Notes: generated by a model not told the origin, from the sequence alone. Shown: positions 39,173-51,464, numbered from the stretch's first letter. The stretch: 64,000 bases of DNA from Symbiodinium natans (GCA_905221605.1 CAJNDS010002437.1:132501-196500); one strand, 5' to 3'. Numbers and translations: made by a program.

Positions 39173-39885
39173 AACATCCGAAACGTGCGGATCTGCCGTC
39201 ACGAGGAAATTTTGCAGGGCATGCCCAGTGCTTTGTGAACTGGTCCAATACTCTACAGTCGGTTTCCGCGCTCCGCGCTGCTCAAAGGAGCGATGTCCCT
39301 CACAGACACGCATGCGAGATGAAGGATTCCTTGTATCATCTAAAGGCCACTGAGGCTTTGGCGCTAGTCCTGAAGAAGCTCAGTTAAACCATTTCCAACC
39401 CCCACCCGCAGACCGTTGATGCACACTTCCGATGGCTTAGCGATGGCACGAGCATGGCGGGTACATCGCTGATTCTCGACCTGCCTGCGATTTTTGTTTG
39501 CCTTCGCCATGCTCCAAGGTTCAGACTTGTCAGCTTTGCCATGTCTATGGCCATGCGCTGAGCTGATACACGTCACAGTGCAAGGCTCAAAGTCCGCAGA
39601 GTCGCCCTGCAAATCTGATGCCCCAAGGTTTCGATTTTCAACCTGGAAGAGGAAAGACGGTTTGCGGTGCAAAGATTTCTCCTGCATCCGTTTGCCATTC
39701 GGAGGCAGTAAGATTGAAGCCTTCTGGGCCAGAGTAGCCCTTGCGCCCAATGTGCTTTTTTGCTTCCCTTGCCATTGAACCCTAAACCCGAAACCCGAAA
39801 CCCGAAACCCTAAACCCTAAACCCTGACTAAGGAGGACAGTTGCACAGGAGGTCAACTCCCTCCACCCATCTTCCTTGCTTGGGA

Positions 39886-40215
39886 GCAAAAGCTGGCTGC
39901 GCAGATCTCGGCAACGCAGGGCTTCTGGACAAGCTTCTTCTTCATGGCGACCTGTCTGAAAATGAGGGTTTAGGGTTTAGGGTTTAGGGTTTATGGTTCA
40001 GGGTTTAGGGTTTAGGGGAGGATTTACTTTTTGAAGGTCGTGTGAAGGGCTGCGCGGCCAGTGCCGCGTGTTGCAAGTTTGTTTCGAACAGTAAGGCCAC
40101 TTTGACGGCTGATGACTACCAAAAGCTCCTCCTTCCACAAATGGAAGACGAGGAAGCGCCGCCAGCTCTTCTACATGCCTCTCAGCAGCAAGCTGGGAGT
40201 TGCCAGAGGGGACAT
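39886..40215 (+). CDS. Two candidate exons, unknown gene
   Basis: 39869-39963 reads EQKLAAQISATQGFWTSFFF, between CCCTAAA and TTTAGGG. 40081-40212 reads VSNSKATLTADDYQKLLLPQ then MEDEEAPPALLHAS and ends at TGA. Confidence 0.35.
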
Positions 40216-40227
40216 CGTTGATGGAGG

Positions 40228-40460
40228 AGGGTTTAGGGTTTAAAGGGTTTAAAGGGTTTAAAGGGTTTAAATGGTTTAATGGGTTTAAAGGGTTTAAAGG
40301 GTTTAAAGGGTTTAAAGGGTTTAAAGGGTTTAAAGGGTTTTAAGGGTTTTAAGGGTTTAATGGGTTTAAAGGGTTTAAAGGGTTTAAAGGGTTTTAAGGG
40401 TTTTAAGGGTTTTAAGGGTTTTAAGGGTTTAAAGGGTTTAGGGTTTAGGGTTTAGGGGCT
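40228..40460. repeat. TTTAAAGGG variant array
   Basis: Nine-base units (TTTAAAGGG, TTTTAAGGG), about 24 copies, ending in normal TTTAGGG. Confidence 0.95.
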
Positions 40461-40919
40461 TTCTCTGCTTAAACGAAGATCAGCTCTGCTTACGAAGCAA
40501 AGCCGCTGCTTAGCACTCGGTGCAGCTCAACAGCCCAGAATCCACTGAAACCCTCGGTAGGCCCTTGGGACATTTCATATTTTCTCTTGTCGGCCCTAAA
40601 CCCTAAACCCTAAACCCTAAACCCTAAACCCTAAACCCTAAACTACCCTAAACCCGAAACCCTTAACCCTTAAACCCTAAACTAAGTGAGGGGTCGCTTC
40701 CGTCGAGCGACAGACCCCGAACGCTCGGCTGAGGGCCTTGCAGCCCGAGCGCCCAAGCGAAAGAGAAACGGAAAGGTGAGGGATAAGCCTCACCGTCTGT
40801 CCCTTTAGCGTAGTCAAAGTAAAACCCCAAATCGTAACCCTTTGCCTCTGGAGGTGGTTCTGGGTTGTGGGTTCAGGGTTTGCCTGAACCCTTCCAGCCT
40901 GGGGTTTGCTGCCTGAGTA

Positions 40920-41165
40920 ATTGAGGGCCTCTATGGTCCCTGACGTGCCAAAGGCCCGAAAAGGGACGAGGCTACCCCGAACCCCAGCTTAAGCCCTAGC
41001 CCTGCAACTTCTAAGAATTGAATACTCATGGGCCAAAAAAATCAAGGTTTCCTTGACCTTCAAGTAAGTAAGGACCGCTACGGGCCCTGGCACGCCGAAG
41101 GCCCGAAAAGGGCCGAGGCTACCCCCAACCCCAGCTGAAACCCTAACACCGCAACTTTAAAAACA
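40920..41165 (+). repeat. ~90-bp dispersed direct repeat, two copies
   Basis: 40925-41012 and 41072-41160 share GAAGGCCCGAAAAGGG-type sequence and the CGAGGCTACCCC..AACCCCAGCT segment. Confidence 0.7.
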
Positions 41166-41566
41166 TAAAAGCAAGCATCGGTGCACAAGAAAAATTCAAA
41201 AACCCTAAACCCTAATAGAGTATAGTTTGGGTGACCGGGGTGGGTTGACGGGAAACGCGAGCGCGCGGCCCGGGGTGTTTCACACCGCGCGCTCTCCCCT
41301 GACACACCCTAAACCCTAAGCCCTGAACCCTGAACCCTAAACCCTAAAACATAAATAGGAAGAGGGCTTAAGGGCCAGCCCTGAGCCCATTCTGTGTAGT
41401 TACACAGCTGTGCCTGTCACAACGGACTTGTTTTGAAATGTCTTTCATTCGTTTCGTGTTGAGCCACATAGCTGAGCTATCGGAGTAAACGGCATGTGAC
41501 CCCCAACCCTAGATACCCCAAACCCTCACCCTGAACCCTCAACCCGAAACCCTCGGGATCTGGCGG

Positions 41567-41866
41567 CAGGAGTTGTTGACTGCCCACTTGCTGAGCAAGG
41601 AGCGGGGCCAGCAAGCACTCTCATTGGGAATGAGCGAGGCGGAGCTAGAATCGGCGCAGTTGCTTGGTGGCAGGGTTTTGGGTTTAGGGTTTTAGGGTTG
41701 AGGGTTTAGGGTTTAGGGTTTAGGGCGAGCAATTTCCGCCATCATGCCGACACCTGCTGCAACGAGCCGTTCCAAGCATCAGGAAGTGGGCCGCTGGCGA
41801 GACCTCTCCGGCAGCCTACTTCGCCACGCTCCCACTCGACTACCGAAAGCTTAAGAGGACTGGCTG
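41567..41866 (+). CDS. Two candidate exons, unknown gene
   Basis: 41567-41672 reads IWRQELLTAHLLSKERGQQA then LSLGMSEAELESAQLL; CCCTAAA lies left and TTTAGGG abuts right. 41745-41866 continues with either IRKWAAGETSPAAYFATLPL or a competing frame. Confidence 0.35.
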
Positions 41867-42254
41867 ACATCCTGTTCTGTACTGTAGAGTCGCTGTAGAA
41901 ATTCGTGTTTTGTGGGTAGCCTCGACAACCGAATACAGCAAAGTTCACCCATCCAAAGCGTTGGACTTTCAGGTGTCGAAGCGGACAAAACAAGGTTGAC
42001 TCGCAGTGTCGCTGAGCACTTCCAGCGTCTGTGCCTGTAATCGCTCGTGTCTGTGTGTGTGTGTGCGTGTGTGCTAACATTACGCCAGTATGCTGTACAG
42101 CCAAGCAATCATGCCAGATGTGTCAGGCTGATATTGTAGGAAATTGTAGGAATATTTTTCAGAAGGTTTTAAAGGGCCAAGCTGGTAACTAGCAGTACGT
42201 CCCTAAACTACACGACTATTACAAGGGAGTTCTAGCTCCAAACCCAGGTCGAAA

Positions 42255-42362
42255 ACCCTAAAACCCTAAAACCCTAAAACCCTAAAACCCTAAAACCCTA
42301 AAACCCTAAAACCCTAAACCCCTATAAACCCCTAAACCCCTAAACCCCTAAACCCTAGACTC
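42255..42362. repeat. CCCTAAAA/CCCCTAAA variant array
   Basis: About eight CCCTAAAA units followed by CCCCTAAA units. Confidence 0.9.
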
Positions 42363-42461
42363 CAAACCAAACAAACTTAGCTAGAAAGTTCTTGCTGTCA
42401 GGCGCTGCGGTGATTCCAGCGTATGCACCTGTACAGATTCTATAGAAACCATATCGAAACA

Positions 42462-42575
42462 GGGTTTATATGACTGTCTTTGGTGAGTGTATATCAGGTT
42501 CCTTCTTAATATTGGTGAGTGTATATACCTGGTGTCCTTTTGGGGGTACAAGAAATATATACCCTACTTCATATC
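42462..42575. mobile_element. Dispersed element D (TTGGTGAGTGTATAT duplex)
   Basis: Two copies of TTGGTGAGTGTATAT about 36 bp apart, then TGGTGTCCTTTTGGG and CCTACTTCATAT. Same arrangement at 51087-51198 and, interrupted by CCCTAAA, at 33055-33200. Confidence 0.7.
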
Positions 42576-42579
42576 GAAA

Positions 42580-42835
42580 CTAACCCTCTAGCAGCCCTAT
42601 GGAAGCTCTATAGAACCCGGTAGCATCCCTATAGGAACATCCTTATAGGAACCCTATCGAAACTCCATAGAAACCCTACAGAATGTTCGTGTGTTTATAA
42701 AGCACATTCTAGGAACCCGATCATTCGAAACTCCATAGAAACCCTGCAGAAAGTTCGTGTTTTATAAAACACATTATAACAGATTATAGGAGCCCTTTCA
42801 GTCGAAACTCCATAGAAACCCTACAGAAAGTTGTT
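42580..42835 (+). repeat. ~85-bp tandem repeat, about three copies
   Basis: Units carry TCGAAACTCCATAGAAACCC, TACAGAAAGTTCGTG and ATAAAACACATT. Confidence 0.8.
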
Positions 42836-42984
42836 GCTGTCAGAAGGCTGCGGCTGCAACTGGGAGCGGCGACGCCAAGGCGACACCCTATCAGGGGACT
42901 TGCTGAGAATGCCTGCCTGCTGTGACATGCGCTCCCCCTAAACCCTAAACCCTAAACCCTAAACCCTAAACCCCAAACCCAGGG

Positions 42985-43590
42985 CTGCGAGGAGGACAGT
43001 GACTGCTGAGCCTCGGATCAACCGCTCAAACCTGGCAGCGCTGTAAACGCGACGCTAGGCCTGGTCTGTTTCGTTTGCTTCTCCCGCCAAGGGACAGAGG
43101 AGTGGCTTACATCCCCCTAGGGAATTATTGTTTGCTTTTGTTCACATAAAACCCAAGAGGATTTTTTCAAAATGTGATTTTTATTAAGGTTCTAAGGGGG
43201 GGTATGGGACAGAGGTGTGGTACGAATGCTACCTGCCCTCACTAGAGGAGCCCAGTGCCAGTAGAAGATAGCCGGGCACCGCATTTTCCTTTCGCCGAAC
43301 TCGTGTGGCTGATCTTCCACCCCAAGTCTCAAGTTCTACTATACACTATATATACATATATCATACTACACAATATATGTATATACATATAGTCTACAAT
43401 ATACATCATATACATTCTATACATATATATATAGTAGTTGATTATCGTTTACTATAGGTTTAGGTCATTGGCAGTACTGCTTCCAGTCCTACCGCTTGTG
43501 CACGAGTCCAAGACTTTAACAGGCAACGACACACTCCACGCGACTGGCTGTTCGCCATTTTGGCGGATTTCTTTATGAAAATCTGGCTGG
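42985..43590. other. No supported gene; AT microsatellite
   Basis: ATATAC/TATATA repeats at 43340-43435. A weak piece, HFPFAELVWLIFHPK, lies at 43282-43326. Confidence 0.35.
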
Positions 43591-43597
43591 TTCTGAG

Positions 43598-43718
43598 TAG
43601 GGAATGAGGGACTGAGGAATATCTATATATCTACATATCTATATATCTATCTATATATATATATATATTCCCTACAAGGGTATATCTAGGGTCCTAACTC
43701 CCTCATTCCCTACTAGGC
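43598..43718. mobile_element. Small inverted-repeat element
   Basis: Ends TAGGGAATGAGGGACTGAGG and AACTCCCTCATTCCCTA around an ATCTATAT microsatellite. Confidence 0.65.
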
Positions 43719-44266
43719 ACAGGGGGAAAGCGTTGGCTTCTGCGGACGATGTTATGCCTTTGACAGAAGCGCAAGATATCGCAAGATGCTCGTCCTTTTC
43801 GGGGCACGGCTCAGAGAATAGACAGAACATGAACATGATGTTGAGATAAGCAAGAATGTTTGATGGAGTATGTGTGCTGATGAACGTTTGCATAGAGATG
43901 TGTAGATGCGTGCGCAACCATCTGCAAGAACAGCCCAGGGTTCTAACGTAGCAGAGGCCGCAAGTTACTGGCAAGCGCTCTGTTGCCAACTACTGGAGTT
44001 TTGCAGAAACTGACTGCCAGCATGCTTGCAGCACGGACCTCGGACTTCCAGAGCGTCTGGGTTCAGCATTTCCAGGGTGGGGTTAGTGACTTAGTGTTTA
44101 TGTATGGTTGAGAATGCCTCAGAGAGCTTTACACTAAGAGTTAAGGGGCCATTTGTGCGAGCTCGGACAAATTGGACTTGGGTACTTGTGTGCGGTGCAT
44201 GCCATGTTGCCCGTCCTGGGGTTCTAGAGGTGTTGATGTTGTAGTGTAGTCAGCTGTCCAGTACGT

Positions 44267-44353
44267 GGCAAGACCGCAGCACATGCCGCAGCCTTCTCTG
44301 GTCACGACGCAGCTCTGCAGAACCTGCACCAATTGGGTGCTAATTTGGCTGTT
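44267..44353 (+). CDS. Ankyrin-repeat exon
   Basis: Reads GKTAAHAAAFSGHDAALQNL then HQLGANLAV. It matches the ankyrin consensus (G-T-x-x-H-x-A-A, G-H, A-L, L-x-x-x-G-A). Two relatives follow within 360 bp. Confidence 0.6.
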
Positions 44354-44358
44354 GTCCT

Positions 44359-44462
44359 AAGGGTCCATGTACCTCATTATTATGTACCTGGGCCCTAAAG
44401 TCCCTGTATAGGAGGTACTGAAAGGCCTAAGTATATAATAATTAGGTACATGGACCCTTAGG
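44359..44462. mobile_element. MITE family C copy
   Basis: Nearly identical to 33930-34031; sits between two ankyrin exons. Confidence 0.8.
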
Positions 44463-44465
44463 GTT

Positions 44466-44563
44466 GCAGACACCAAAAGTCGAACCCCGGCACATCACGG
44501 GCAGCCGCGAATGGTCACGAAGGAGCTCTGAGGCTCCTGCCACCAAGTTGGCGCTGACTTGGC
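44466..44563 (+). pseudogene. Degenerate ankyrin-repeat exon
   Basis: TKSRTPAH, then AAANGHEGALRLL, then VGADLA are recognisable but lie in three frames, needing two single-base shifts. Either decay or assembly indels. Confidence 0.5.
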
Positions 44564-44629
44564 CGGTTTAGGGTTTAGGGTTTAGGGTTTAAGGTTTAGG
44601 GTTTAGGGTTTAGGGTTTAGGGTTTAGGG

Positions 44630-44710
44630 GATGCCATTTGCAAGACCCCGGCACATGGCGCAGCCGCAGCTGGTCACGAAGGAGGGGCTCGAAGCCTGGA
44701 CAGAGTTCCA
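44630..44710 (+). CDS. Ankyrin-repeat exon, possibly shifted
   Basis: Reads DAICKTPAHGAAAAGHEGGA, following a TTTAGGG tract. The expected A-L-R-x-L after GHEG is disturbed. Confidence 0.45.
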
Positions 44711-44719
44711 TATAGCCGG

Positions 44720-44827
44720 AAACCCTAAACCCTAAACCCTAAACCCTAAACCCTAAACCCTGAACCCTGAACCCTGAACCCTGAACCCTGAACCCTGAAC
44801 CCTGAACCCTAAACCACCCTAAACCAA
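44720..44827. repeat. CCCTAAA array with CCCTGAA block
   Basis: CCCTAAA units followed by a run of about eight CCCTGAA units. Confidence 0.9.
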
Positions 44828-44829
44828 AT

Positions 44830-46010
44830 GATGGGAGCTGGAAGCCCATTGCAGCCTTTGATCAGCTGCCCCGTTTTTGAGAAGTCTTGTAAGACTCAGG
44901 GGTGGCAAAGCGCAACGCAGGACTTTGGCAGGACCTGGCGCTCCCTGCAGGACAGCACATCTGCAAGAACGGCCCGGGATTCTACCTGACCAGAGCCCGA
45001 AAGTTACTGTAATCCCTAAACCCTACACCCTAAACCCTAAACCTTAGGTCGTAGCTCGTAAGTTGCTGTAATCGCTCTGTGGCCGACTACTGGAGTTTTT
45101 GGCAGAAATCGGCTGCCATTATCCTTGCAGTATGGGCCATGGGCTTCCAGAACGTGTGTGAGTTGAGGGTTTCGGGCCTTCAGGGTTTTTTGGTTTAGGG
45201 TCAGCGTTTAGGGGGTTCAGTTGTAACTCTGGTTGAGGGCGTTTTTTTTTGAGCTCTAAACTACGGGTTTAGGACCCTGCTTAGGGTCGAGAGCCCCTCA
45301 GTTGGTTCCAGTTTTTTGGTTGAAGGCTCTCTCATTGCCCTCTCATTGCCTCAGTAAGGGGTATAGGGAAGGACCCCTAGCAGGGAGCCCCTAAACAACC
45401 CCCCAAATAACCCCTAAGGTCCTTACAAGGGTCCCCTCCTTTACACCCTTGAGCTCAGGTTCGGTACCCAACGCTCTTCGAGCTGGACAAGGCTGTCGAA
45501 AAGCCCTGAACTTTATGGGGGTTTAACGATAGTTAGGGCCCCTAGTATGGGGGCTTACGATCTTAGGGGTACCCTTTTGGGGGGTCCCTTTAAGGGGGTT
45601 CTAATCTATCTGGTGGGGTATAAAAGGGGTATCCCCACTTTGGGAAATGTAGACCCCCAAGTAGTAGGACCCCAATAACGTACCCCTAGTTTCGGAACCC
45701 CCCCCCCCCCCCTTGACCAATCAAGTTTCAAGGTGGGTTCAGATGCTCAGTTCCTAACACGTCGAGCGCCTGGTCTGCAGGGCCTGTCGAAGCGCAATCC
45801 TGCAGAAGATTGCAGAAGTGTACTGCAGGGTGCTGTTGGTGCAGGGAGGTCTTATGATGGTCTAATGCCAGTCAGAGTTTCCAATGGCTGGGCACCCTAA
45901 ACCCTAAACCCTAAACCCTAAACCCTAAACCCTAAACCCCAAACCCCAAACCCCAAACCCCAAACCCCAAACCCCAAACCCTAAACCCTAAACCCTAAAC
46001 CCTCAACCTA
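44830..46010. other. No supported gene; G/C-run repeats and telomere-like tracts
   Basis: 44957-45165 partly repeats 43915-44050 (CATCTGCAAGAAC, CTACTGGAGTTTT). 45515-45710 holds GGGGGTTTAACGAT/GTACCCCTA element remnants. 45895-46010 is a CCCTAAA/CCCCAAA array. Confidence 0.45.
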
Positions 46011-46069
46011 ACCTTTCTCCCTTGTCATTTAAACTCAAGGCAGGCTTGTTGGCATAAGGTCAGCCTGCG

Positions 46070-47030
46070 CAAAGTTTTGCAGGTCGTCGAGTCTTGCAAC
46101 AGCACGAAGAGACGCCAGCCGGTTGGGATCTTGGAGCTTCACATCATACCCATCTGGCGCACCAAAGTCTGTGGAAATTCAGGTCTGCACAATGACCAAG
46201 TCAGCCACTTACATCTTGCAAGAATCTCTTGCGGTCTCTGGACGCCTCCATGTTCGCTTAGCGCTGCGGCGGCAATCCCAGGTCAGAGCGGTTTCCACGC
46301 ATTGCCAGGCAGATGTGTAAGGGCCCAGAATATGAGTTGTATGGGTCTCATCAAGAGTATGACGAGCATGCAGAATATGAATAGTATGCAGAAAAGGAAT
46401 AAACATGAGCGTGAACAGCATGAAGCATGGGTAGCATCGGTAATAGTAAGAACATCAACATAGTGCATAACACTAATAACATGTAATATTCATAGTGTGC
46501 AACACATTCGTGATGTGTGCGTGTGTACATAAATATATGGCTAGGCTAGTAATATTGCCATTGACATTGACATTGACATCAGCAATACCTCTAAAGAAAT
46601 TACTATGAAGAAGAACACGAATATTGTTCGTATCAACAACATCATCACAGCTCGTCTGAGTCGCGACGCAAGAAATCGCAGGTCCACAGTGGGCCTTCCG
46701 CCGGGCCACTACCGGATGGACTCAACATGCTCATGTGTGTAAAGTAGTATGACACGATACTTGGAGGTTCAGGGCTAGGTATGAAGTATCTCGCAACTGC
46801 CCATGAACCTTCCATGAACTGAAAGTATAACTTACTTGCCTCTGCTCCGTGAGTTTGTAAGAGAGCGAGGAGTTGAGACGTCTGAAGACCGAACGCACGC
46901 TGCTAGGACGTGGGTATGCCGCTGAACAAGCAGACAGAGGCCGCTTCTCGCACCTCGTGTTGGAAAGCTGCCAGTGCGTCCGGCAAACCTTGCAGGCTGG
47001 CTTTGCTACCCTACGGTAAGCCCTGTAAAC
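46070..47030. other. Mostly unassigned; one weak ORF
   Basis: The plus frame at 46077-46463 is open for 128 codons, but a minus frame competes and no domain is seen. 46330-46700 is AT-rich with ATTGACATTGACATTGACAT short tandems. Confidence 0.3.
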
Positions 47031-47034
47031 TATA

Positions 47035-47110
47035 GACCCTAAGCCCTAAACCCTAAGCCCTAAGCCCTAAGCCCTAAGCCCTAAGCCCTAAGCCCTAAGC
47101 CCTAAGCCCT
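47035..47110. repeat. CCCTAAG variant array
   Basis: About ten units of CCCTAAG in place of CCCTAAA. Confidence 0.95.
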
Positions 47111-48720
47111 AACCCGCCGTGATGCGTGGAATGCACCTGCGGAGGTGTTGGCTTCACGCCTGACGCGAGTGCAGCGCCCGGTCTTGGGTTGCTGCAACGA
47201 TGACAGGGCCCTGTAACCATCCTGTCAGCGGGGTCATAAGTATGGTTTAACCATAAATGGAACCTCTTATCCCTAAACCCTGAACCCTAGAACCTCTTAT
47301 AACTCCTCCGGCTGAAGCACCCAAAACCTCCAGGCTTTGGGAGGTCCGCGACAGGTCTGTAAGGGTAAAAGGCTGCAAAGGTAATCAGCCCTCCTTTTGC
47401 CGGACCGTGCCAGAGGGGGCCAAGCACGCCGCCCAAAGCTTTCTGAGCACCCTAAATTTCAAAAGTCGCCATGGGGATCCGCAGGGAGGTTTTTCAGGAG
47501 GTCTGTAGCGTCCTATGAGGAAGTTCAAACCTCTCCATGCATGGGTTCAGCCCTCGCTCGTTTGAGGTCTGTGGCGTGTTGAAGTCCCAAGGAGGGTCCC
47601 AGGCGGTCCCCAAGAGGTCCAGGAAGGTAAAGGTGTTTCCAACGGTCCCAGGTGTCATGGTCCTTGCCGCGTTTCATCCAACACGCCGCCAAGTTCGGAC
47701 AACAACAACCTCCAAACCCTAGGCCCTAAACCCAAAACCCACAACTACCCGATGCAGCTCCAAAAGTGCAGGCCAAGTCAGCCCCGCGATTCTCTTTCTC
47801 CAAAGAGAGTCGCATCGACTCTGCATGGGCCTTGGTCTTTCACAGGCTTAGGGTTTAGGGTTTAGGGTTTGGGGTTTGGGGTTTAGGGTTTAGGGTTAGG
47901 GTTTAGGGTTTTGGTTTTTTAAGATTTAGGGTAATCAAGTACCCTAAATGGTGTTCTAGCAGGTTAAGAAGTCGCCGAGCTATCCGTCATGTTGTGAAAG
48001 TCTGCCGGGAATCCAGGAATCTACTTGGGGACGAAAACGAGACCGGGATTGGAGTGATCCAGGGATGTGTTCCCGGTTTTAGGGTTCATTTCGTCCCCAA
48101 GGTAGGTACGCAGCAGATACCCTATGCCCTAAACCCTAAACCCTAGAATGCTGCATGTCAGGAGAGCTGCCTCAAGGGTTTGTCTCCCAAGTACTTGAAG
48201 GACGTCAACGCCCGCAGCTTATGCCTGATCTGTCCGTATGTCGGAGACATGTCGCTAGCGCTTCTGACTTCTGAGGAATTGGGACCAGGGCAATACCGCC
48301 TGTGGAGCACTCAGGGAAGCCAATCGTGGTCATGGATTTCAGATGTTCTAATGCCCTGCTTTCGCCCCTACCCCGCCGGATGCCTTGGCTATAGTGCATG
48401 CTGAGGATGAAGATCGGGATTGGCAGCAGTTCAGTCGTCAAAGCGGAGCGCTGAGAAGGTGTGAGTGTGTGTGAGGCTCCACAAGTTACCTTGAGTTCGC
48501 ACATGCCTGCATTTGCTTCCGCACAGTTCCTTCCATCGTGTCTTGCATCATATGCCTTGGATGCAGACCCCAAACCCTAAAGCCTAAAGCCTAAACCCCT
48601 CTTTGCTTCACGGGTTTTTATAGCGACTTGAGAACACTGGAACGTCGCACTTTGGAGTGTTGCGGAGGCTAGCTACAAATGCTGCACACGTACGAGTGCA
48701 AAACGTAGAAGTCATCCTAC
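47111..48720. other. No confident gene
   Basis: Short open pieces (47397-47582; 48180-48350, LKDVNARSLCLICPYVGDMS) lack a family. TTTAGGG/TTTGGGG at 47850-47935. An inverted pair, CTTGGGGACGAAA (48025) and TTTCGTCCCCAAG (48088), makes a possible hairpin. Confidence 0.35.
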
Positions 48721-48727
48721 ACCCTAC

Positions 48728-48833
48728 GGGTCCATGTACCTAATTATTATATACTTAGTATTAGGCCTTAAAGTACCTCCTATACAGGGACTTTAGGGCC
48801 CAGGTATATAATAATGAGGTACATGGACCCTTA
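48728..48833. mobile_element. MITE family C copy, reverse orientation
   Basis: Same ends as 33930-34031, but the interior is inverted. Confidence 0.8.
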
Positions 48834-48839
48834 GGGACA

Positions 48840-50800
48840 CTTTCCCGGTATGTCAGCGTATGCGTTCGACAGGGCAAGGGGTCCAAGTGTGTTGATTAGG
48901 CCTCCCAAGGACGGGGCTGCGTTCAGCTAGCTCTTGAGTCTCGGTAGGCTCTAAGGACATTTTGTATGTTCCCCTACATACGGGCTTTAGCAGGATGATT
49001 TAGGATGATATTTCGGAATATTTAAGGATTATATCTAGGATCATTTTCAGAGGGTACTGTACTAACGGCCATCCTGGGTCAGCTAGAGACTGATCCTGTC
49101 TTTGGGGTGTGTTTGTGAGCCACGCGCTGCCCCAAAGTCTGTGCACTCCTTAAGTACCCTAATTCGGGTTATAATCGGGTTAGAAGAACAGTTATAATAG
49201 GGTTACTAAGTACCTTGAGTAGGGTTATACTTGGGTTATAAGTACAGTTCTACTTGGGTTACTAAGTACCCTGAACCTGCAAGTACTCCGCAGGGTTGAG
49301 CGTTGGGCTGCTTGTGTGCTGAGCAGAGCTCCACAGACTCAAGCTGCACTGTGCAATCTTTTCGGGTTTAGGGCACACGGCATGCACCAGTCACTAGAAT
49401 AAAGCACTCTGGCACGAAGGAGCTGTGCCTTGTTACTGACAATCACGCCATGCTGGATCCAACCTTTCCGTATCAGATAGCTGTAAACAGTCCAGGCCGT
49501 CACTTTTCATACAACATGCATGTTGCTGAACCATGGCTACATACCCTCTTTTCCAAGTATGTATTCGGTCTCCAATTCTACTTTTGGGGCTGGGCTCAGG
49601 CAACAGCGCCTTCATACTCCATTTAGTCGTTGCTCTGCCCTGGCACCGTGCACGCCTTATCCGTCAGATTTCACCGTCTGCTTGTGCTTGGTCCCTGCCC
49701 TGCAGTCATGGCTCAGGTAACCTCCATCCGCTTCCCGTTTTCCAATTTAGCCAAAGTAGAACTGTCAGATAGGATCTGCCAGTGACTATTCCCTAGAAGG
49801 AGCCAAGAAGCCTTCCCTTAAAGGGAAGAACCTTTGCTCCTGTAATTGACTTAGACGTAGACCTCATCTGGAGCCGGTGCCGAAGAAGTCATGTGTTTAT
49901 CTTTTTGATTCAGCATAGGAGGGCTTTTAAAGTTGTTATCATTAATATAAATGTGCTAAGTACTAGAATTGTTGTGCTTATTAGAATAGTTTTACAAACA
50001 CAATCTCGCAGAATGTTTCGGAAGTTCGGTGCTCCCCCCCTCCGGCGACAGAGAGTACTTAGCTAATTGAGTCGGTAGCCGTACCAAGAGCATCATCGGT
50101 GATGACGATCATTCTTTTCGTTTTCGTCATACTCAGGACGCGCGCCATACGTGGTCTATGGTACGCGTGAATCACCTTCTAAACCTAACCCTAGAAAAAA
50201 AACCCATAATGGCTCTGCCAACTCCATAATAGCCCTAGGATTCTTGTGCTTTTGCTATGCGACGAGTCCATGATCTGGAGCTCAGTGCTTGCAGAACATC
50301 GGGCGGCCGGCTGCAAAAGCGTGAGTGGCTACTTGGAACGTTCATGGATAGTTGGATTCCCCGCAGCGTTATGCTTATAAGTATGGTACCTATACTTATA
50401 GACATAGTTGGGATACGCCTAAAGCCGCTATAGCTATCCTGGAACGTCTGAGTACATACTGCAAGGCTCATCAGGCGATCTTCTGACACCGCTGAGATGT
50501 AGTGTGATTCCAGACATGCACCGTGCAATCTGGATGACTTGCGCCTGCTCAAGCAAAGGTACAGTACAATGCACCGAAGATGAAATCAGCACGTCATGAC
50601 ACCATAGTTTTCTACGTGCAGAATGCAAGACTATTTCACTGTTGGTTACCAGTTCTGGCACATGTTTCGATTGCATGCCCTAAAGCACGTGCGAGGAAAC
50701 GCAAGGAAGCCGAAAGGTTTACGAATGTGCAGATGCAGTGATTACAAGACACGATTTACTCATGGCCGAGCGCCCCAAAAGTTGAAGCCAAGTAAAGCCA
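48840..50800. other. No supported gene
   Basis: 49140-49290 has a GGGTTATAA/GGGTTACTAAGTACC hairpin-like repeat cluster. The rest shows only short competing frames. Confidence 0.35.
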
Positions 50801-50807
50801 TTAGCCC

Positions 50808-50912
50808 TATAAACCCTAAACCCTAAACCCTAAACCCTAAAGCCTAAAGCCTAAACCCTAAACCCTAAACCCTAAACCCTAACCCCCAAAACCCAAACCC
50901 CTAAACCCCCAT
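50808..50912. repeat. CCCTAAA array with AAAGCCT variants
   Basis: About 14 units. Confidence 0.9.
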
Positions 50913-51086
50913 ATGGGTGTTGTACTGTCGAAAACCCCGTATACCGGGCAGAGTTCAGCAGAACAGATGGACGTTCGGGAAGCTGTGGGGGCTCTCCCGG
51001 GAGCGCCTCATGAGACAATGGCCACAGACTCAGGGGTTGGGGTTTAGGGTTTAGGGTTTAGGGTTTAGGGTTTAGGGTTTAGGGTT

Positions 51087-51198
51087 TTGAAACAGAGTTT
51101 ATATTACTGTTATTGGTGAGTGTGTATAAGGTTCCTTTTTAATATTGGTGAGTGTATATGTTGGGTGTCCTTTTGGGCAAGGAATATAAAACCTACTT
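51087..51198. mobile_element. Dispersed element D copy
   Basis: Same arrangement as 42462-42575; directly follows a TTTAGGG tract. Confidence 0.7.
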
Positions 51199-51464
51199 CA
51201 TGAAATGAATATTATGCTACAGTATACGATTGTAATATCAATGCAGTAGTATATATGATTTCCTGAGACATATATATATATATACATATATATACAGGCT
51301 TGTGGCGGAGCACTGGTGTCGTTGCGGCGTGTCGTCCCCGCAGTGCATGTGCTCTGGGAGTCTTTGTACTTCAGGCAGACAGGAAGCTGCGCGGTTTCCG
51401 CTTCGCACCCGAACCTGCCGCTGATTGCCGTTGGTACAGGCCCGTTCGACATTTCGCTGGCTTC

